Shown here piece by piece: positions 45,353-54,344 of a stretch of DNA of 64,000 bases. The notes below the pieces were generated by a model. It had not been told where the DNA came from and searched no databases. It saw only the letters and a program-made list of their open reading frames with translations. The first letter of the stretch is position 1. Each line of letters opens with the position of its first letter. This stretch comes from Geminocystis herdmanii PCC 6308 (GTDB lineage Bacteria > Cyanobacteriota > Cyanobacteriia > Cyanobacteriales > Cyanobacteriaceae). The stretch spans positions 1,109,630-1,173,629 of the forward strand of contig NZ_CM001775.1 in NCBI RefSeq assembly GCF_000332235.1, in the 5' to 3' direction. The position numbers and the translations under genes were made by a program.

Positions 45353-46282
45353 TTATTCTTGAGTTAAAGCAGATACGATCGTGTTAGTATTAACCGTTAA
45401 CATTTTAATATAACTATCCGCTTCACTCCCTTTAACTCCAATGGAATCGGAATAAAGTTTCCCCTCAGCTAAAGTAACTCCTGCTTCTTCTGCCACAGTA
45501 TTAATTAAAGTAGGGTTAATAGTGGTTTCGGCAAAAATTGCTTTAACTCCTGTATTTTTGATAATCTCTACCAAATTTTTAACAGTTTGGGCGCTGGGTT
45601 GTTCTTCTGTACTAATGCCAATTAATGTACCCGGAATTTCTAAACCATAAGCCTGACTATAATATTGAAAAGCGTCATGACTGGTAATTAGTTTTCTTTG
45701 TTCAACGGGAATAGTAGAAATTTGATTTTTAATCCATAAATCTAACTCTTTTAATTCTGTAATTAATTGAGCTGAATTTTCTTGAAAAATAGCTTCATTT
45801 TCTGGGTCTAATTCTATTAACTTATCCCTAATACTTTCAACCATAATTATCCCATTTTTTGCATCTCCCCACACATGGGGATCAGGTCTTTTTTGTCCTT
45901 CATAGTCAAAATCAAGGGGTTTTACCTGTTCTCCCACTGCTAATTTTTCGGCTTTAATACCCGATGAATTAATTAATTTAATAATATTTGGTTCAAGATT
46001 ATATCCATTATATAAAATTAAATCTGCTTTCTCTAGTTCGATCGAATCTTGAGGTACAGGTTCATAAATATGAGGATCATTTCCTGCGGGTAAAATACTC
46101 ACATGATTAATATTTTCTCCTGCAATTTCCTCCGTTAAATTAGCAATAATCGTACTGGTGGAAACTACTTGAAGTTGATCATTGCTTTCAGCAATTTCAT
46201 CTTTTTGACTACAACCCCCCAAGCCAATAATTATAGCTATCATTAACCATATTGCTTTATTGCTCAAAAAATTTTTTATCAT
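45353..46282 (-). CDS. Mn/Zn ABC transporter substrate-binding lipoprotein, MntC-like
   Basis: 309 aa. Lipobox GLGGC at residues 20-24. Metal-site motifs of cluster A-1 proteins are GNDPHIYEPVPQD, DPHVWGDAKNG, and SHDAFQYYSQAYG; the C-terminal AEEAGVTLAEGKLYSDS carries the last acidic ligand. The VWGDAKNG form and lack of a His-rich loop suggest Mn (MntC) rather than Zn (ZnuA). The ATPase and permease genes are not adjacent. Confidence 0.84.
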   Translation of the reverse strand: MIKNFLSNKAIWLMIAIIIGLGGCSQKDEIAESNDQLQVVSTSTIIANLTEEIAGENINHVSILPAGNDPHIYEPVPQDSIELEKADLILYNGYNLEPNIIKLINSSGIKAEKLAVGEQVKPLDFDYEGQKRPDPHVWGDAKNGIIMVESIRDKLIELDPENEAIFQENSAQLITELKELDLWIKNQISTIPVEQRKLITSHDAFQYYSQAYGLEIPGTLIGISTEEQPSAQTVKNLVEIIKNTGVKAIFAETTINPTLINTVAEEAGVTLAEGKLYSDSIGVKGSEADSYIKMLTVNTNTIVSALTQE

Positions 46283-46329
46283 TTTTATTTCATTATCTTT
46301 TCATAATCTTCTCATAAATTATAACAAAA

Positions 46330-46406
46330 AGTTTGTAGTGATGACTTTAGCCATTAAGCATTTCCAAAAAAAATCAATGACAAGAAGGGTTAAAACCTAC
46401 GAACTT
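46330..46406. repeat. Degenerate copy of the AGTTTGTAGT element
   Basis: AGTTTGTAGTGATGACTTTA at the left and GGGTTAAAACCTACGAACT at the right; compare 32456-32532. It lies between the MntC-like gene and psbC terminator. Confidence 0.75.
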
Positions 46407-46426
46407 AAAAAATTCACAACAAAAAA

Positions 46427-46447
46427 CCCCCACCCACAGGGCGGAGG
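46427..46447 (-). terminator. Rho-independent terminator of psbD-psbC
   Basis: On the minus strand a 9-bp stem CCTCCGCCC/GGGTGGGGG with loop TGT (two G-U pairs) and a run of six T, 37 bases past the psbC stop. Confidence 0.85.
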
Positions 46448-46483
46448 CTTATTAATCTACTTTAACCGTCGATCGAGCTAAAA

Positions 46484-47860
46484 TTAGTCAATATCAGGCA
46501 TTGCTAAAGTAGGCTCATTTTCACGATCGATCCCTTTCTCAAAACCACCAGCAGCCGCACGAGCGCGTCCAGCGTGCCATAAATGACCAACTAAGAAGAA
46601 GAAACCTAAAGTGAAGTGAGAAGTTGCTAACCATGCACGAGGAGATACATAGTTAAAAGCATTTACGTCAGTGATAACACCACCAACAGAGTTCAAAGAA
46701 CCAAGAGGAGCATGAGTCATGTATTCAGCAGCACGACGTACTTGCCAAGGCTGAATATCATTTCTGACTTTATCTAAATCTAAACCATTAGGACCACGGA
46801 GAGGCTCTAACCAAGGACCACGGAAATCCCAGAAGCGCATGGTTTCACCACCGAAGATGATTTCACCAGTAGGAGAGCGCATTAAGTATTTACCTAAACC
46901 AGTAGGACCTTGAGCAGAACCAACGTTAGCACCTAATCTTTGGTCACGAATCAAATAGGTTAAGGCTTGAGCCTGAGAGGCTTCAGCACCTGTAGGACCG
47001 TAAAATTCACTAGGATAAGCGGTGTTGTTGTACCATACCATAGTAGAAGCGATGAATCCCATTAAGGATAAAGCACCTAAACTATAAGAAAGATAAGCCT
47101 CACCAGACCAGATGAAAGCACGACGAACCCAACCAAAAGGTCTAGTTAAGATGTGCCAAATTCCACCGAAAATACAGGTTAAACCAACCCAGATATGACC
47201 GCCGATAATGTCTTCCATGTTATTAACACTAACAATCCAACCTTCGCCACCAAAAGGAGCTTTGATTAAATAACCAAAGATAATGGCAGGATTAAGAGTA
47301 GGATTAGTAATAACACGAACATCACCACCACCGGGAGCCCAAGTATCATAAACACCGCCAAAAAACATGGCTTTGAATACGAGTAATAAAGCACCAATTC
47401 CGAGAAGGATTAAGTGATAACCAATAATATTGGTCATTTGGTTTTTATCTTTCCAATCATAGCCAAAGAAACTAGAATATTCTTCTAAGGTTTCAGGACC
47501 ACGCAAAGCATGATAAAGACCGCCTAAACCTAGAACGGCGGAGGAAATAAGGTGAAGAACACCTACTACGAAGAAGGGGAAAATATCAGTTACTTCACCA
47601 CCAGCACCCACACCCCAGCCTAAAGTGGCAACGTGAGGTAAAAGGATAAAGCCTTGTTCATACATAGGCTTTTCGGGAATGAAGTGAGCAGTTTCAAACA
47701 AAGTCATTGCACCTGCCCAGAAAACAATTAGACCTGCGTGAGCAACGTGAGCACCCAATAATTTACCAGAAAGGTTGATAAGTCTAGCATTACCAGACCA
47801 CCATGCAAAACCGGTAGATTCTAAGTCACGTCCACCCATAGGATTAGAGAGCGTTACCAC
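46484..47860 (-). CDS. psbC: Photosystem II CP43 chlorophyll protein
   Basis: Inner antenna of photosystem II; its large loop supplies a ligand to the Mn4CaO5 cluster. 458 aa from GTG 47860 ([12 protein letters not shown]), the known cyanobacterial start inside psbD; an upstream frame of nine codons is not used. Loop motif [26 protein letters not shown] is intact, including the Glu/Arg ligand region. It overlaps the 3' end of psbD by 17 bases, which couples their translation. Confidence 0.97.
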   Translation of the reverse strand: MVTLSNPMGGRDLESTGFAWWSGNARLINLSGKLLGAHVAHAGLIVFWAGAMTLFETAHFIPEKPMYEQGFILLPHVATLGWGVGAGGEVTDIFPFFVVGVLHLISSAVLGLGGLYHALRGPETLEEYSSFFGYDWKDKNQMTNIIGYHLILLGIGALLLVFKAMFFGGVYDTWAPGGGDVRVITNPTLNPAIIFGYLIKAPFGGEGWIVSVNNMEDIIGGHIWVGLTCIFGGIWHILTRPFGWVRRAFIWSGEAYLSYSLGALSLMGFIASTMVWYNNTAYPSEFYGPTGAEASQAQALTYLIRDQRLGANVGSAQGPTGLGKYLMRSPTGEIIFGGETMRFWDFRGPWLEPLRGPNGLDLDKVRNDIQPWQVRRAAEYMTHAPLGSLNSVGGVITDVNAFNYVSPRAWLATSHFTLGFFFLVGHLWHAGRARAAAGGFEKGIDRENEPTLAMPDID

Positions 47861-48899
47861 GTGGAAGTACCTCCTCAGGGAATTCAAATTTTTCGTGGGG
47901 TTGATCTTGAGGCGCCATCCATGCGCGCAACCCTTCGTTTAATAGGATGTTTTTGGTATAAAATGTTTCAAATTCAGGGTCTTCAGCCGCTCTTAACTCC
48001 TGAGATACGAAGTCATAAGCGCGGAGATTGAAGGCTAAACCAACAATACCGATCGAACTCATCCACAAACCAGTGACGGGTACAAACAACATAAAGAAGT
48101 GTAACCAACGTTTGTTAGAGAAAGCGATACCGAAAATTTGAGACCAGAAACGGTTAGCTGTCACCATAGAATAGGTTTCTTCAGCTTGGGTAGGTTCAAA
48201 CGCACGGAAAGTGTTAGCTTGTTCACCATCTTGGAATAAGGTGTTTTCTACTGTTGCACCATGAATAGCACAGAGTAAAGCACCCCCTAAAATTCCCGCA
48301 ACACCCATCATGTGGAAGGGGTTGAGAGTCCAGTTATGGAAACCTTGTAAGAACAAAATAAAACGGAAGATTCCCGCTACTCCGAAGGAGGGGGCAAAGA
48401 ACCAGCTAGATTGTCCTAAAGGGTACATTAAGAACACGCTTACAAATACAGCGATCGGACCAGAGAATGCGATCGCATTATAAGGACGAATCCCTACAAG
48501 ACGAGAAATCTCAAATTGACGTAACATGAAGCCAATTAAAGCAAAAGCTCCGTGTAATGCTACGAAAGGCCATAAACCACCGATTTGAAACCAACGAGTT
48601 AAGCTACCTTGAGCTTCAGGACCCCACAAAAATAGTAAGGAATGTCCAAAAACATCCGCAGGGGAGGATACAGCTACAGTTAAGAAGTTAGCACCTTCAA
48701 GATAGGAACTGGCTAAACCATGGGTGTACCAAGAAGTAACGAAGGTAGTACCAGTTAACCAACCCCCCAACGCCAAGTAGGCGCAAGGGAATAAAAGGAT
48801 ACCAGACCAACCAACGAAGACAAATCGGTCTCTTTTAAGCCAGTCATCAAGGGCATCAAACCACCCTCTTTCCGGCGCTCTGCCGACTGCAATGGTCAT
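47844..48899 (-). CDS. psbD: Photosystem II reaction-centre protein D2
   Basis: 351 aa. Binds P680 chlorophyll, pheophytin, QA and the non-haem iron. Visible marks include [54 protein letters not shown] and the C-terminal [21 protein letters not shown]. First gene of the psbD-psbC operon. The 500-bp region upstream (48900-49405) is the probable promoter and leader. Confidence 0.98.
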   Translation of the reverse strand: MTIAVGRAPERGWFDALDDWLKRDRFVFVGWSGILLFPCAYLALGGWLTGTTFVTSWYTHGLASSYLEGANFLTVAVSSPADVFGHSLLFLWGPEAQGSLTRWFQIGGLWPFVALHGAFALIGFMLRQFEISRLVGIRPYNAIAFSGPIAVFVSVFLMYPLGQSSWFFAPSFGVAGIFRFILFLQGFHNWTLNPFHMMGVAGILGGALLCAIHGATVENTLFQDGEQANTFRAFEPTQAEETYSMVTANRFWSQIFGIAFSNKRWLHFFMLFVPVTGLWMSSIGIVGLAFNLRAYDFVSQELRAAEDPEFETFYTKNILLNEGLRAWMAPQDQPHEKFEFPEEVLPRGNAL

Positions 48900-49405
48900 A
48901 ATCTTTCTTTTTTTAACTTGTCAAGTTTTACTTTTTTTGTCTCTATATATTATCGGAGACGATGTTGCTACTCAGCTAGATTACTGATACGCAATTAACT
49001 TTTCTTAATATAGCATGAGTTAGGAATGATCTAACCTTGTTTTTAGATACTCGATCGGTATGCTTAAAAACCTGCTCTTTCTATTTTTAACAAATTTTTT
49101 AACAAATTGTCACAATTCTCTCAGAATCTTTAAATTTCTTTTTGGTTACATAGATGAGGTCAGCTCAAAAAGTCCTTCAAATATTGCACTCCTAATAATT
49201 GTTTAATTTCATGACAAGTTTTTCCTGATAATTTCATTTTTATTGCCACAAATGATTTAGACTGCTATATCCTGTTGTGAACTACAAGAAATTAGCACAG
49301 TAGTGGATTTATTACGTCCTCTTGTATTAATTTAGACATATCTATTTTTTAGACTTTTCTTTAAATATATTATGATTAGCAATGAATCAGTAGAAAACAA
49401 GGTTA
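48900..49405. promoter_or_regulatory. psbD upstream region, 506 bp
   Basis: No gene is visible. On the minus strand it must hold the psbD promoter and leader, and on the plus strand the radical SAM promoter. TATAATAT-like sequences exist, but none stands out enough to call a start site. Confidence 0.45.
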
Positions 49406-50518
49406 ATGAATCAAAAAATTATCTCCCCACGGAAAAAGAAAAGTATCTGGCAGTTGGCAAAAGAAGGTATTATTGATGGTGGACCTAGTATGTGTCAATT
49501 TGCTATTACTAGTGCTTGTAATGCTAAGTGCGGATTTTGTAACTTTGCAGTGGATAAAATGCCGATCGAGCAACGCCAATATGTTACTTTAGAGGAAGCA
49601 AAACAAGCCGCCGAAATTCTCTACAAAAACGGGGTTTACTTTATTATTTATGTGGGAGGTGAACCAATGTTACACCCTAACTTGACGGAAATTATCACCC
49701 ATGCTTCCAGTATTGGTATGGCGCCGATGTTAGTCACCAACGCTTCACTGTTAACGAAAGAAAGAATTGAGGAGTTAGCTACAACGGGATTAGCTAGTGT
49801 TATTATATCGATCGACGCTACAGAAATAGAAAAACACGAGGAAAATAGAGGTTTAAGGGGTGTTTGTCAACGCATTAAAACCGCTAACGAATATTTTAAA
49901 AAGTACAATATCAGCACCACCGCTTCCGTCACCATGTCAAGATTGATTGATGATTATAGTCAACTTCCCTCTTTTTTAGAGTCTTTAGGCTTTGATAGCG
50001 TTACTTTTTCCTATCCTTTAACAACTCTTGCATCCTCTTACTTAGGTTATGCTGACTCTAATTTAGTGGATTATACCAAAGAAGAATTGCTCGATCGATT
50101 TGAGGCGGTGAAAGCCTTAAAAAAACAGTTTCATGTGGTTAACCCTACCGCATCCATTGAAGATATGGAGAGACACTTAAAAGGAGAAACCGAGAAATTT
50201 GGTTGTTTGGGGGGTTGGAAATTCTTTTATTTAGATTGGTTTTTAAATCTTTATCGTTGTCATAATTGGGCTGAACCGATGTGTCATATCACTGAATTTG
50301 ATGGTTCACAAAGGATTAGGGATAATTGTACAGCTTGTATGATGGATTGTTACCGAGATTCGAGCGTGATGCAACATATTGCGGTTTCTGTCAGTGATGG
50401 AGTCCAAGCCTTAAAACGAGGTAATATTAAACAAGCCTTTACCCATTGGTTTAACCATAATAATCTAATTTCCGTTCGATCGGTTCTCGAAGATGCAAAA
50501 TGGTTAAAAAATTTATAA
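49406..50518 (+). CDS. Radical SAM protein with SPASM-like C-terminus
   Basis: 370 aa. The [4Fe-4S] site is C38-x3-C42-x2-C45 (ACNAKCGFCNF), followed by YVGGEPMLHP, a glycine-rich SAM contact. Near residue 327 a second Cys group, NCTACMMDCYRDSS, resembles an auxiliary cluster site of SPASM proteins. The GGPSMCQFAITSACNAKC form recalls HpnH-like enzymes but I cannot assign a substrate. Alone, divergent from psbD. Repeat family A starts immediately after its stop. Confidence 0.82.
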   Translation: MNQKIISPRKKKSIWQLAKEGIIDGGPSMCQFAITSACNAKCGFCNFAVDKMPIEQRQYVTLEEAKQAAEILYKNGVYFIIYVGGEPMLHPNLTEIITHASSIGMAPMLVTNASLLTKERIEELATTGLASVIISIDATEIEKHEENRGLRGVCQRIKTANEYFKKYNISTTASVTMSRLIDDYSQLPSFLESLGFDSVTFSYPLTTLASSYLGYADSNLVDYTKEELLDRFEAVKALKKQFHVVNPTASIEDMERHLKGETEKFGCLGGWKFFYLDWFLNLYRCHNWAEPMCHITEFDGSQRIRDNCTACMMDCYRDSSVMQHIAVSVSDGVQALKRGNIKQAFTHWFNHNNLISVRSVLEDAKWLKNL

Positions 50519-50625
50519 GTAAGGTTTGCTGAAAAGGTATTTTGATGAGGATAGGAGAGAGGAGTCAGGAGACAGGAGATAGGAGAAATACTGAAACATC
50601 AAGGTTTTGATGCTGTTGATAGATA
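50519..50625 (+). repeat. Dispersed repeat family A, copy A3
   Basis: GTAAGGTTTGCTGAAAAGGTA, TTTTGATGAGGATAGG, tandem AGGAGACAGGAGATAGG, then AAACATCAAGGTTTTGATG. An inverted end-like sequence (ATTCAGTAAACCCTAAG) lies near 50757-50773, so the whole 50519-50773 stretch may be one larger element. Confidence 0.75.
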
Positions 50626-50808
50626 GAATAAGTATAGTTGTATTTTAAGAAATAAGGTCAAAAGTGTCGAATTTTTGAATAAAAATCCTCAAAACGGCGC
50701 ACTTTTTCCCTAATGTATTATGTCTAAACCTTTGATTTTAATAGCTTTCTGATTTATTCAGTAAACCCTAAGTATTTCTCCTCTCTCCTAACTTCTATCT
50801 CCTTTCTC

Positions 50809-51216
50809 CTAGCTTAATGATTTTTTGATATTTTGTAACCTTTCTTTACTATTAATGGGTTCTCTTGGTTTTGGTAATTCTTCGTTAGGCCAACCTTCCA
50901 CATCACTACATACGCAACCCTCTGGTTGTATTCCCATTTGTATCATCGGTACTGGCATAGCACAACGAGCGCAGTTACTGATTTCCCATTTTGGGGATAA
51001 TAACTCTTGAATGGTTTGGATTGTACCTTCTAAATAGCAATCTCCCGTGTTTTCATCAGAGATTAATGCCCAACACTCCTCAAATTCTACACTATATCGA
51101 TCGAACTGAATAATATTAGAAGGGCATAGAGACAGATTTCGACTAGGAATAATAATTTTTTTCCCTAGTTGAAGCCAATATGCTAGATATTTTTTTACCT
51201 CTGCCGATGATGCCAT
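50809..51216 (-). CDS. Conserved hypothetical protein with Cys pairs
   Basis: 135 aa. CARC and CVC lie 18 residues apart in SNCARCAMPVPMIQMGIQPEGCVCSD, a possible zinc site. The N-terminal part (LAYWLQLGKKIIIP) is amphipathic. Upstream of the epimerase gene end in the same direction. No family recognised. Confidence 0.6.
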   Translation of the reverse strand: MASSAEVKKYLAYWLQLGKKIIIPSRNLSLCPSNIIQFDRYSVEFEECWALISDENTGDCYLEGTIQTIQELLSPKWEISNCARCAMPVPMIQMGIQPEGCVCSDVEGWPNEELPKPREPINSKERLQNIKKSLS

Positions 51217-51261
51217 ATAAGTAGTTAGGGAGTTAGGGAATTAAGGAGATAGTTGAGTTTA

Positions 51262-52191
51262 TTAAATTATAATACGTTTACGAAAATCCTCGATCGTACT
51301 TTCTAAACCATCCTTTAAAGGAATAGTCGGTTGCCAATTTAAGTAATGTTTGGCTTTTGTAATATCAGGTTGTCTTTGTTTAGGATCATCTTCAGGTAAA
51401 GGTTTATAGACTAATTCAGCATCAGGGTTAATCATTTCTTGGATAGTTTGCGCTAACTCTAAAATAGTATATTCCCCCGGATTACCTAAATTTACAGGAC
51501 CAACATAATCATTATTCATCAAAGCCATTAAACCCGCTACCAAGTCAGAAACATAGCAGAAACTGCGAGTTTGTGAGCCATCACCATAAATAGTTAGAGG
51601 AATACCCCTAATGGCTTGGGCAATAAAATTACTTACTACCCTACCATCTTGTTCTAACATTCTAGCTCCGTAGGTGTTGAAAATTCGAGCCACCCTAATT
51701 TCTGTCTTATGTTCTCTATAATAGTCAAAAGCTAGGGTTTCCGCTACTCGTTTACCTTCATCGTAACAACTACGAATACCAATACAATTTACATTACCTC
51801 GATATTCTTCAGGTTGAGGATGTACGTCTGGATCGCCATATACTTCAGACGTGGAAGCTAACAAAAATCTAGCCTTAACTCGTTTCGCTAATCCTAACAT
51901 ATTCAATGTACCCATAACATTAACCTTGATGGTTTTGACGGGGTTAAATTGATAATGAATGGGGGAAGCAGGACAAGCCAAATGATAAATTTGATCTACT
52001 TCTAATCTAATCGGTTCAGTAATATCGTGACGAATTAACTCAAAACGAGGATGATTAAACCATTGTTGAATATTATTTTTTGTACCCGTGTAAAAGTTAT
52101 CTAAACATAATACTTCATGTCCTTGCTCCATAAGTCGATCGACCAAATGAGAGCCTACAAAACCAGCACCACCTGTAACTAAAATTCTCAT
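51262..52191 (-). CDS. UDP-glucuronate decarboxylase-like SDR epimerase
   Basis: 309 aa from ATG 52191 ([16 protein letters not shown]); a start eight codons earlier is less likely. Extended SDR: GxxGxxG at residues 7-13, DNFYTG, catalytic S-T-S and Y-x3-K in [11 protein letters not shown], and NTYGARM...[19 protein letters not shown]. These blocks match UXS-type enzymes that turn UDP-glucuronate into UDP-xylose for exopolysaccharide. Other sugar-nucleotide epimerases are possible. Confidence 0.85.
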   Translation of the reverse strand: MRILVTGGAGFVGSHLVDRLMEQGHEVLCLDNFYTGTKNNIQQWFNHPRFELIRHDITEPIRLEVDQIYHLACPASPIHYQFNPVKTIKVNVMGTLNMLGLAKRVKARFLLASTSEVYGDPDVHPQPEEYRGNVNCIGIRSCYDEGKRVAETLAFDYYREHKTEIRVARIFNTYGARMLEQDGRVVSNFIAQAIRGIPLTIYGDGSQTRSFCYVSDLVAGLMALMNNDYVGPVNLGNPGEYTILELAQTIQEMINPDAELVYKPLPEDDPKQRQPDITKAKHYLNWQPTIPLKDGLESTIEDFRKRIII

Positions 52192-52261
52192 ATAATTTCC
52201 CTGACAGAATTTCAAATTAACTTATAAGTTAACCTTTATGGGTTACTCTGGCAATAGGGAA

Positions 52262-52440
52262 CGGGGAAAGACAAGGAGACAGGGAGACAGGGTGATAGGG
52301 TGATAAGGGTGATAAGGGTGATAAGGGTGACAGGATGATAGGGTGATAAGGGTGAATATTTTTAATTTTTAATTCTTAATTCTTAATTCTTAATTTTTAA
52401 TTCTTAATTCTTAATTCTTAATTCTTAATTCTTAATTTGA
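52262..52440. repeat. Two adjoining tandem arrays, GGGTGATAA-type and TTCTTAA
   Basis: 52262-52354 has GGTGATAGGGTGATAAGGGTGATAA units of 7-9 bp; 52367-52436 has TTCTTAA heptads that run into the DUF3326 gene and supply its last codons and stop on the minus strand. Confidence 0.88.
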
Positions 52441-53477
52441 TTAATTCGTGTTTCTCCCTTATTTAGTGCATCGTGACGGATGCCCGATCGATCGAGTACA
52501 ATTAAGCCTAATGCTTCGAGGTAAGATTTGACTCGTATTGCCTTAATGCCTAAAACTTCAGGGGGAATGTTTAAGACGGTTTCGTTATCTTCTACGGCGA
52601 TAATCGTTGTATTTAAACCACTAAAACTCAACACGGCACTACCGCCACAGGCACTATACGGAATGACTAAACTATTTATATCTTCTGCCCAAAGACTATA
52701 AGGGTTTCGTTGGAAGGTAAATTGAGGCGCTTTGCTTAATCCCACTAACACGCAGGATAAAAAAGTGTATCCTAATTCTTCGGCGCTCGATCGAGCTGAT
52801 ATATTAATATCTAAGGGTAAAGGGGATAAAGCAGGGGCGTGGGCGCAAGGTATCTGAAATTCCCTGACTAACAGATGAGAGATAACGGCTTCTGCACCAG
52901 CTAAAACATCAACACCGTTGCCATGACGATAATCTTCTAAGGCTTTACTATCGGTATCATCAGGAAATCTTGCGACTACGGCTAAGGCGTTTACTTTTTT
53001 TTCTCTGATTAATGTTTCAGCACTTCGTAGCAAACTGTCAGGATTGCCAATTGTACCCCAACTTGCACCGCTATCGGCGGTTCTCAATTCCACATTTAAG
53101 GCTCGATCGGTGATAATATAATCTTGAATATTGATGCCTAAAGTTGCCCTTACTGCGTCTGCTACTTGTAGATGTCTATATCGCAATTCGGTTTCGATAC
53201 CTTTGTCTAAAATTAAGCCGATTTTGTTTTGTCTGACGGATTCTAAACCCCATTCTCCTGATGCGAATTTGTCTAAGGCGTAACCCTCCACATAGTCTAT
53301 ATTTTCACATTGCCAATATAAATTTGCTCCATTCATGACGTTGGGATGGGTAATCACTCGATCGCACACTTGGGAGAACGATCGTGCTACGGGTAAAGCA
53401 TCCCCTGCATAACCCCCAATAGATGCACCAATACCAGTGGGAATAATTAAAACGGTAGAGTAAGGTTTTTTGATCAT
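52425..53477 (-). CDS. DUF3326 family protein
   Basis: 350 aa, conserved in cyanobacteria and plants. Glycine-rich start (IIPTGIGASIGGYAGDALPVAR), ELRTADSGASWGTIGNPDSLLR and FPDDTDSKALEDYRHGNGVDVLAGAEAVISHLLVREF are characteristic blocks. No catalytic motif is evident. The last three residues and stop are encoded by a TTCTTAA repeat. Confidence 0.88.
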   Translation of the reverse strand: MIKKPYSTVLIIPTGIGASIGGYAGDALPVARSFSQVCDRVITHPNVMNGANLYWQCENIDYVEGYALDKFASGEWGLESVRQNKIGLILDKGIETELRYRHLQVADAVRATLGINIQDYIITDRALNVELRTADSGASWGTIGNPDSLLRSAETLIREKKVNALAVVARFPDDTDSKALEDYRHGNGVDVLAGAEAVISHLLVREFQIPCAHAPALSPLPLDINISARSSAEELGYTFLSCVLVGLSKAPQFTFQRNPYSLWAEDINSLVIPYSACGGSAVLSFSGLNTTIIAVEDNETVLNIPPEVLGIKAIRVKSYLEALGLIVLDRSGIRHDALNKGETRINQIKN

Positions 53478-54344
53478 TTTTAATATTACAAATCAACACT
53501 AAGAAAATGCTTTAAGTAAGGAGTAATGAGTAAATGCCCATCACTTATAAAGTAGAATTGAATTACCACATTCAAATTTTATTTATGAATAATAATAACA
53601 TAAATATAACCATTCAAGAAAGAACAAAAAATTAGTAATTATAGTTATAAAAGCATATCATGAGCTTAAAAAAAGACATTTTTATGATAGATTAAAGTTT
53701 GACAAAAAATCAAAAAGTCAATCTATACAAAGTTTTTAAGAGCTATTGATCTATTAAATAAAAATTTTATTAATAAATATTATATTATTTTAAAAGAAGT
53801 AAATAAAATTCTATATTAGATAAAATAATGATAAAACTAGGTTTAATTTAATTATCTAAATTTGAAAAAATGATAGAATAAAATGCAAGAATTATCAAGG
53901 TATTAATAAGTTCAATTAATAACTGACGTTACGCACTCATTCAAATATTAAGTTAAGGGAGGTTTCAGGTAGCAGGTAGCAGGTTTCAGGTTTAAAACCC
54001 TCAAACATTGATTCGTCAGTCAAAGGATTTACTTCGACATAAAGAAAAAAATCAATAAACATAAGTTTCTTGTCAATTCTTTAACCTAACACCTGACACC
54101 TGACACCTGACACCTAAAATCAACAATTAATTCTATTTTTGCGTAACATCAGTTAATAAATGAAAAGAAAAAGAATCTAGTTAGATATTAACTGTTACTC
54201 ATTACTTCAAAACCAAGCATATCATTTACCTCCCCTTCAGCAAAAGACTTTTTCAGCAAACCCTAAATACTTTTTGAGCAAATCCTCGTTAGCGATCGAA
54301 CTCAGGTTAAGATTAATGAAAAATATTTTTTTCAATGAGTGAAA
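53478..54344. other. Intergenic region, 860 bp
   Basis: Very AT-rich, no coding frame. It contains the MITE at 53922-54153 and, near 54236-54282, fragments of repeat family A ends (TTTTTCAGCAAACCCTAAATACTTTTTGAGC). Confidence 0.55.
53922..54153. mobile_element. 232-bp MITE with TAATA target duplication
   Basis: Terminal inverted repeats ACTGACGTTACGCA and TGCGTAACATCAGT (one mismatch in 14), flanked by TAATA at 53917-53921 and 54154-54158. Inside are two tandem-repeat tracts in opposite sense: AGGTAGC-type near 53967 and CCTGACA-type near 54086. Non-coding. Confidence 0.85.

Noticed and set aside
46260-46481. 73-codon frame upstream of psbC end
   Set aside because: It runs through a degenerate repeat and the psbC terminator and has no coding character.
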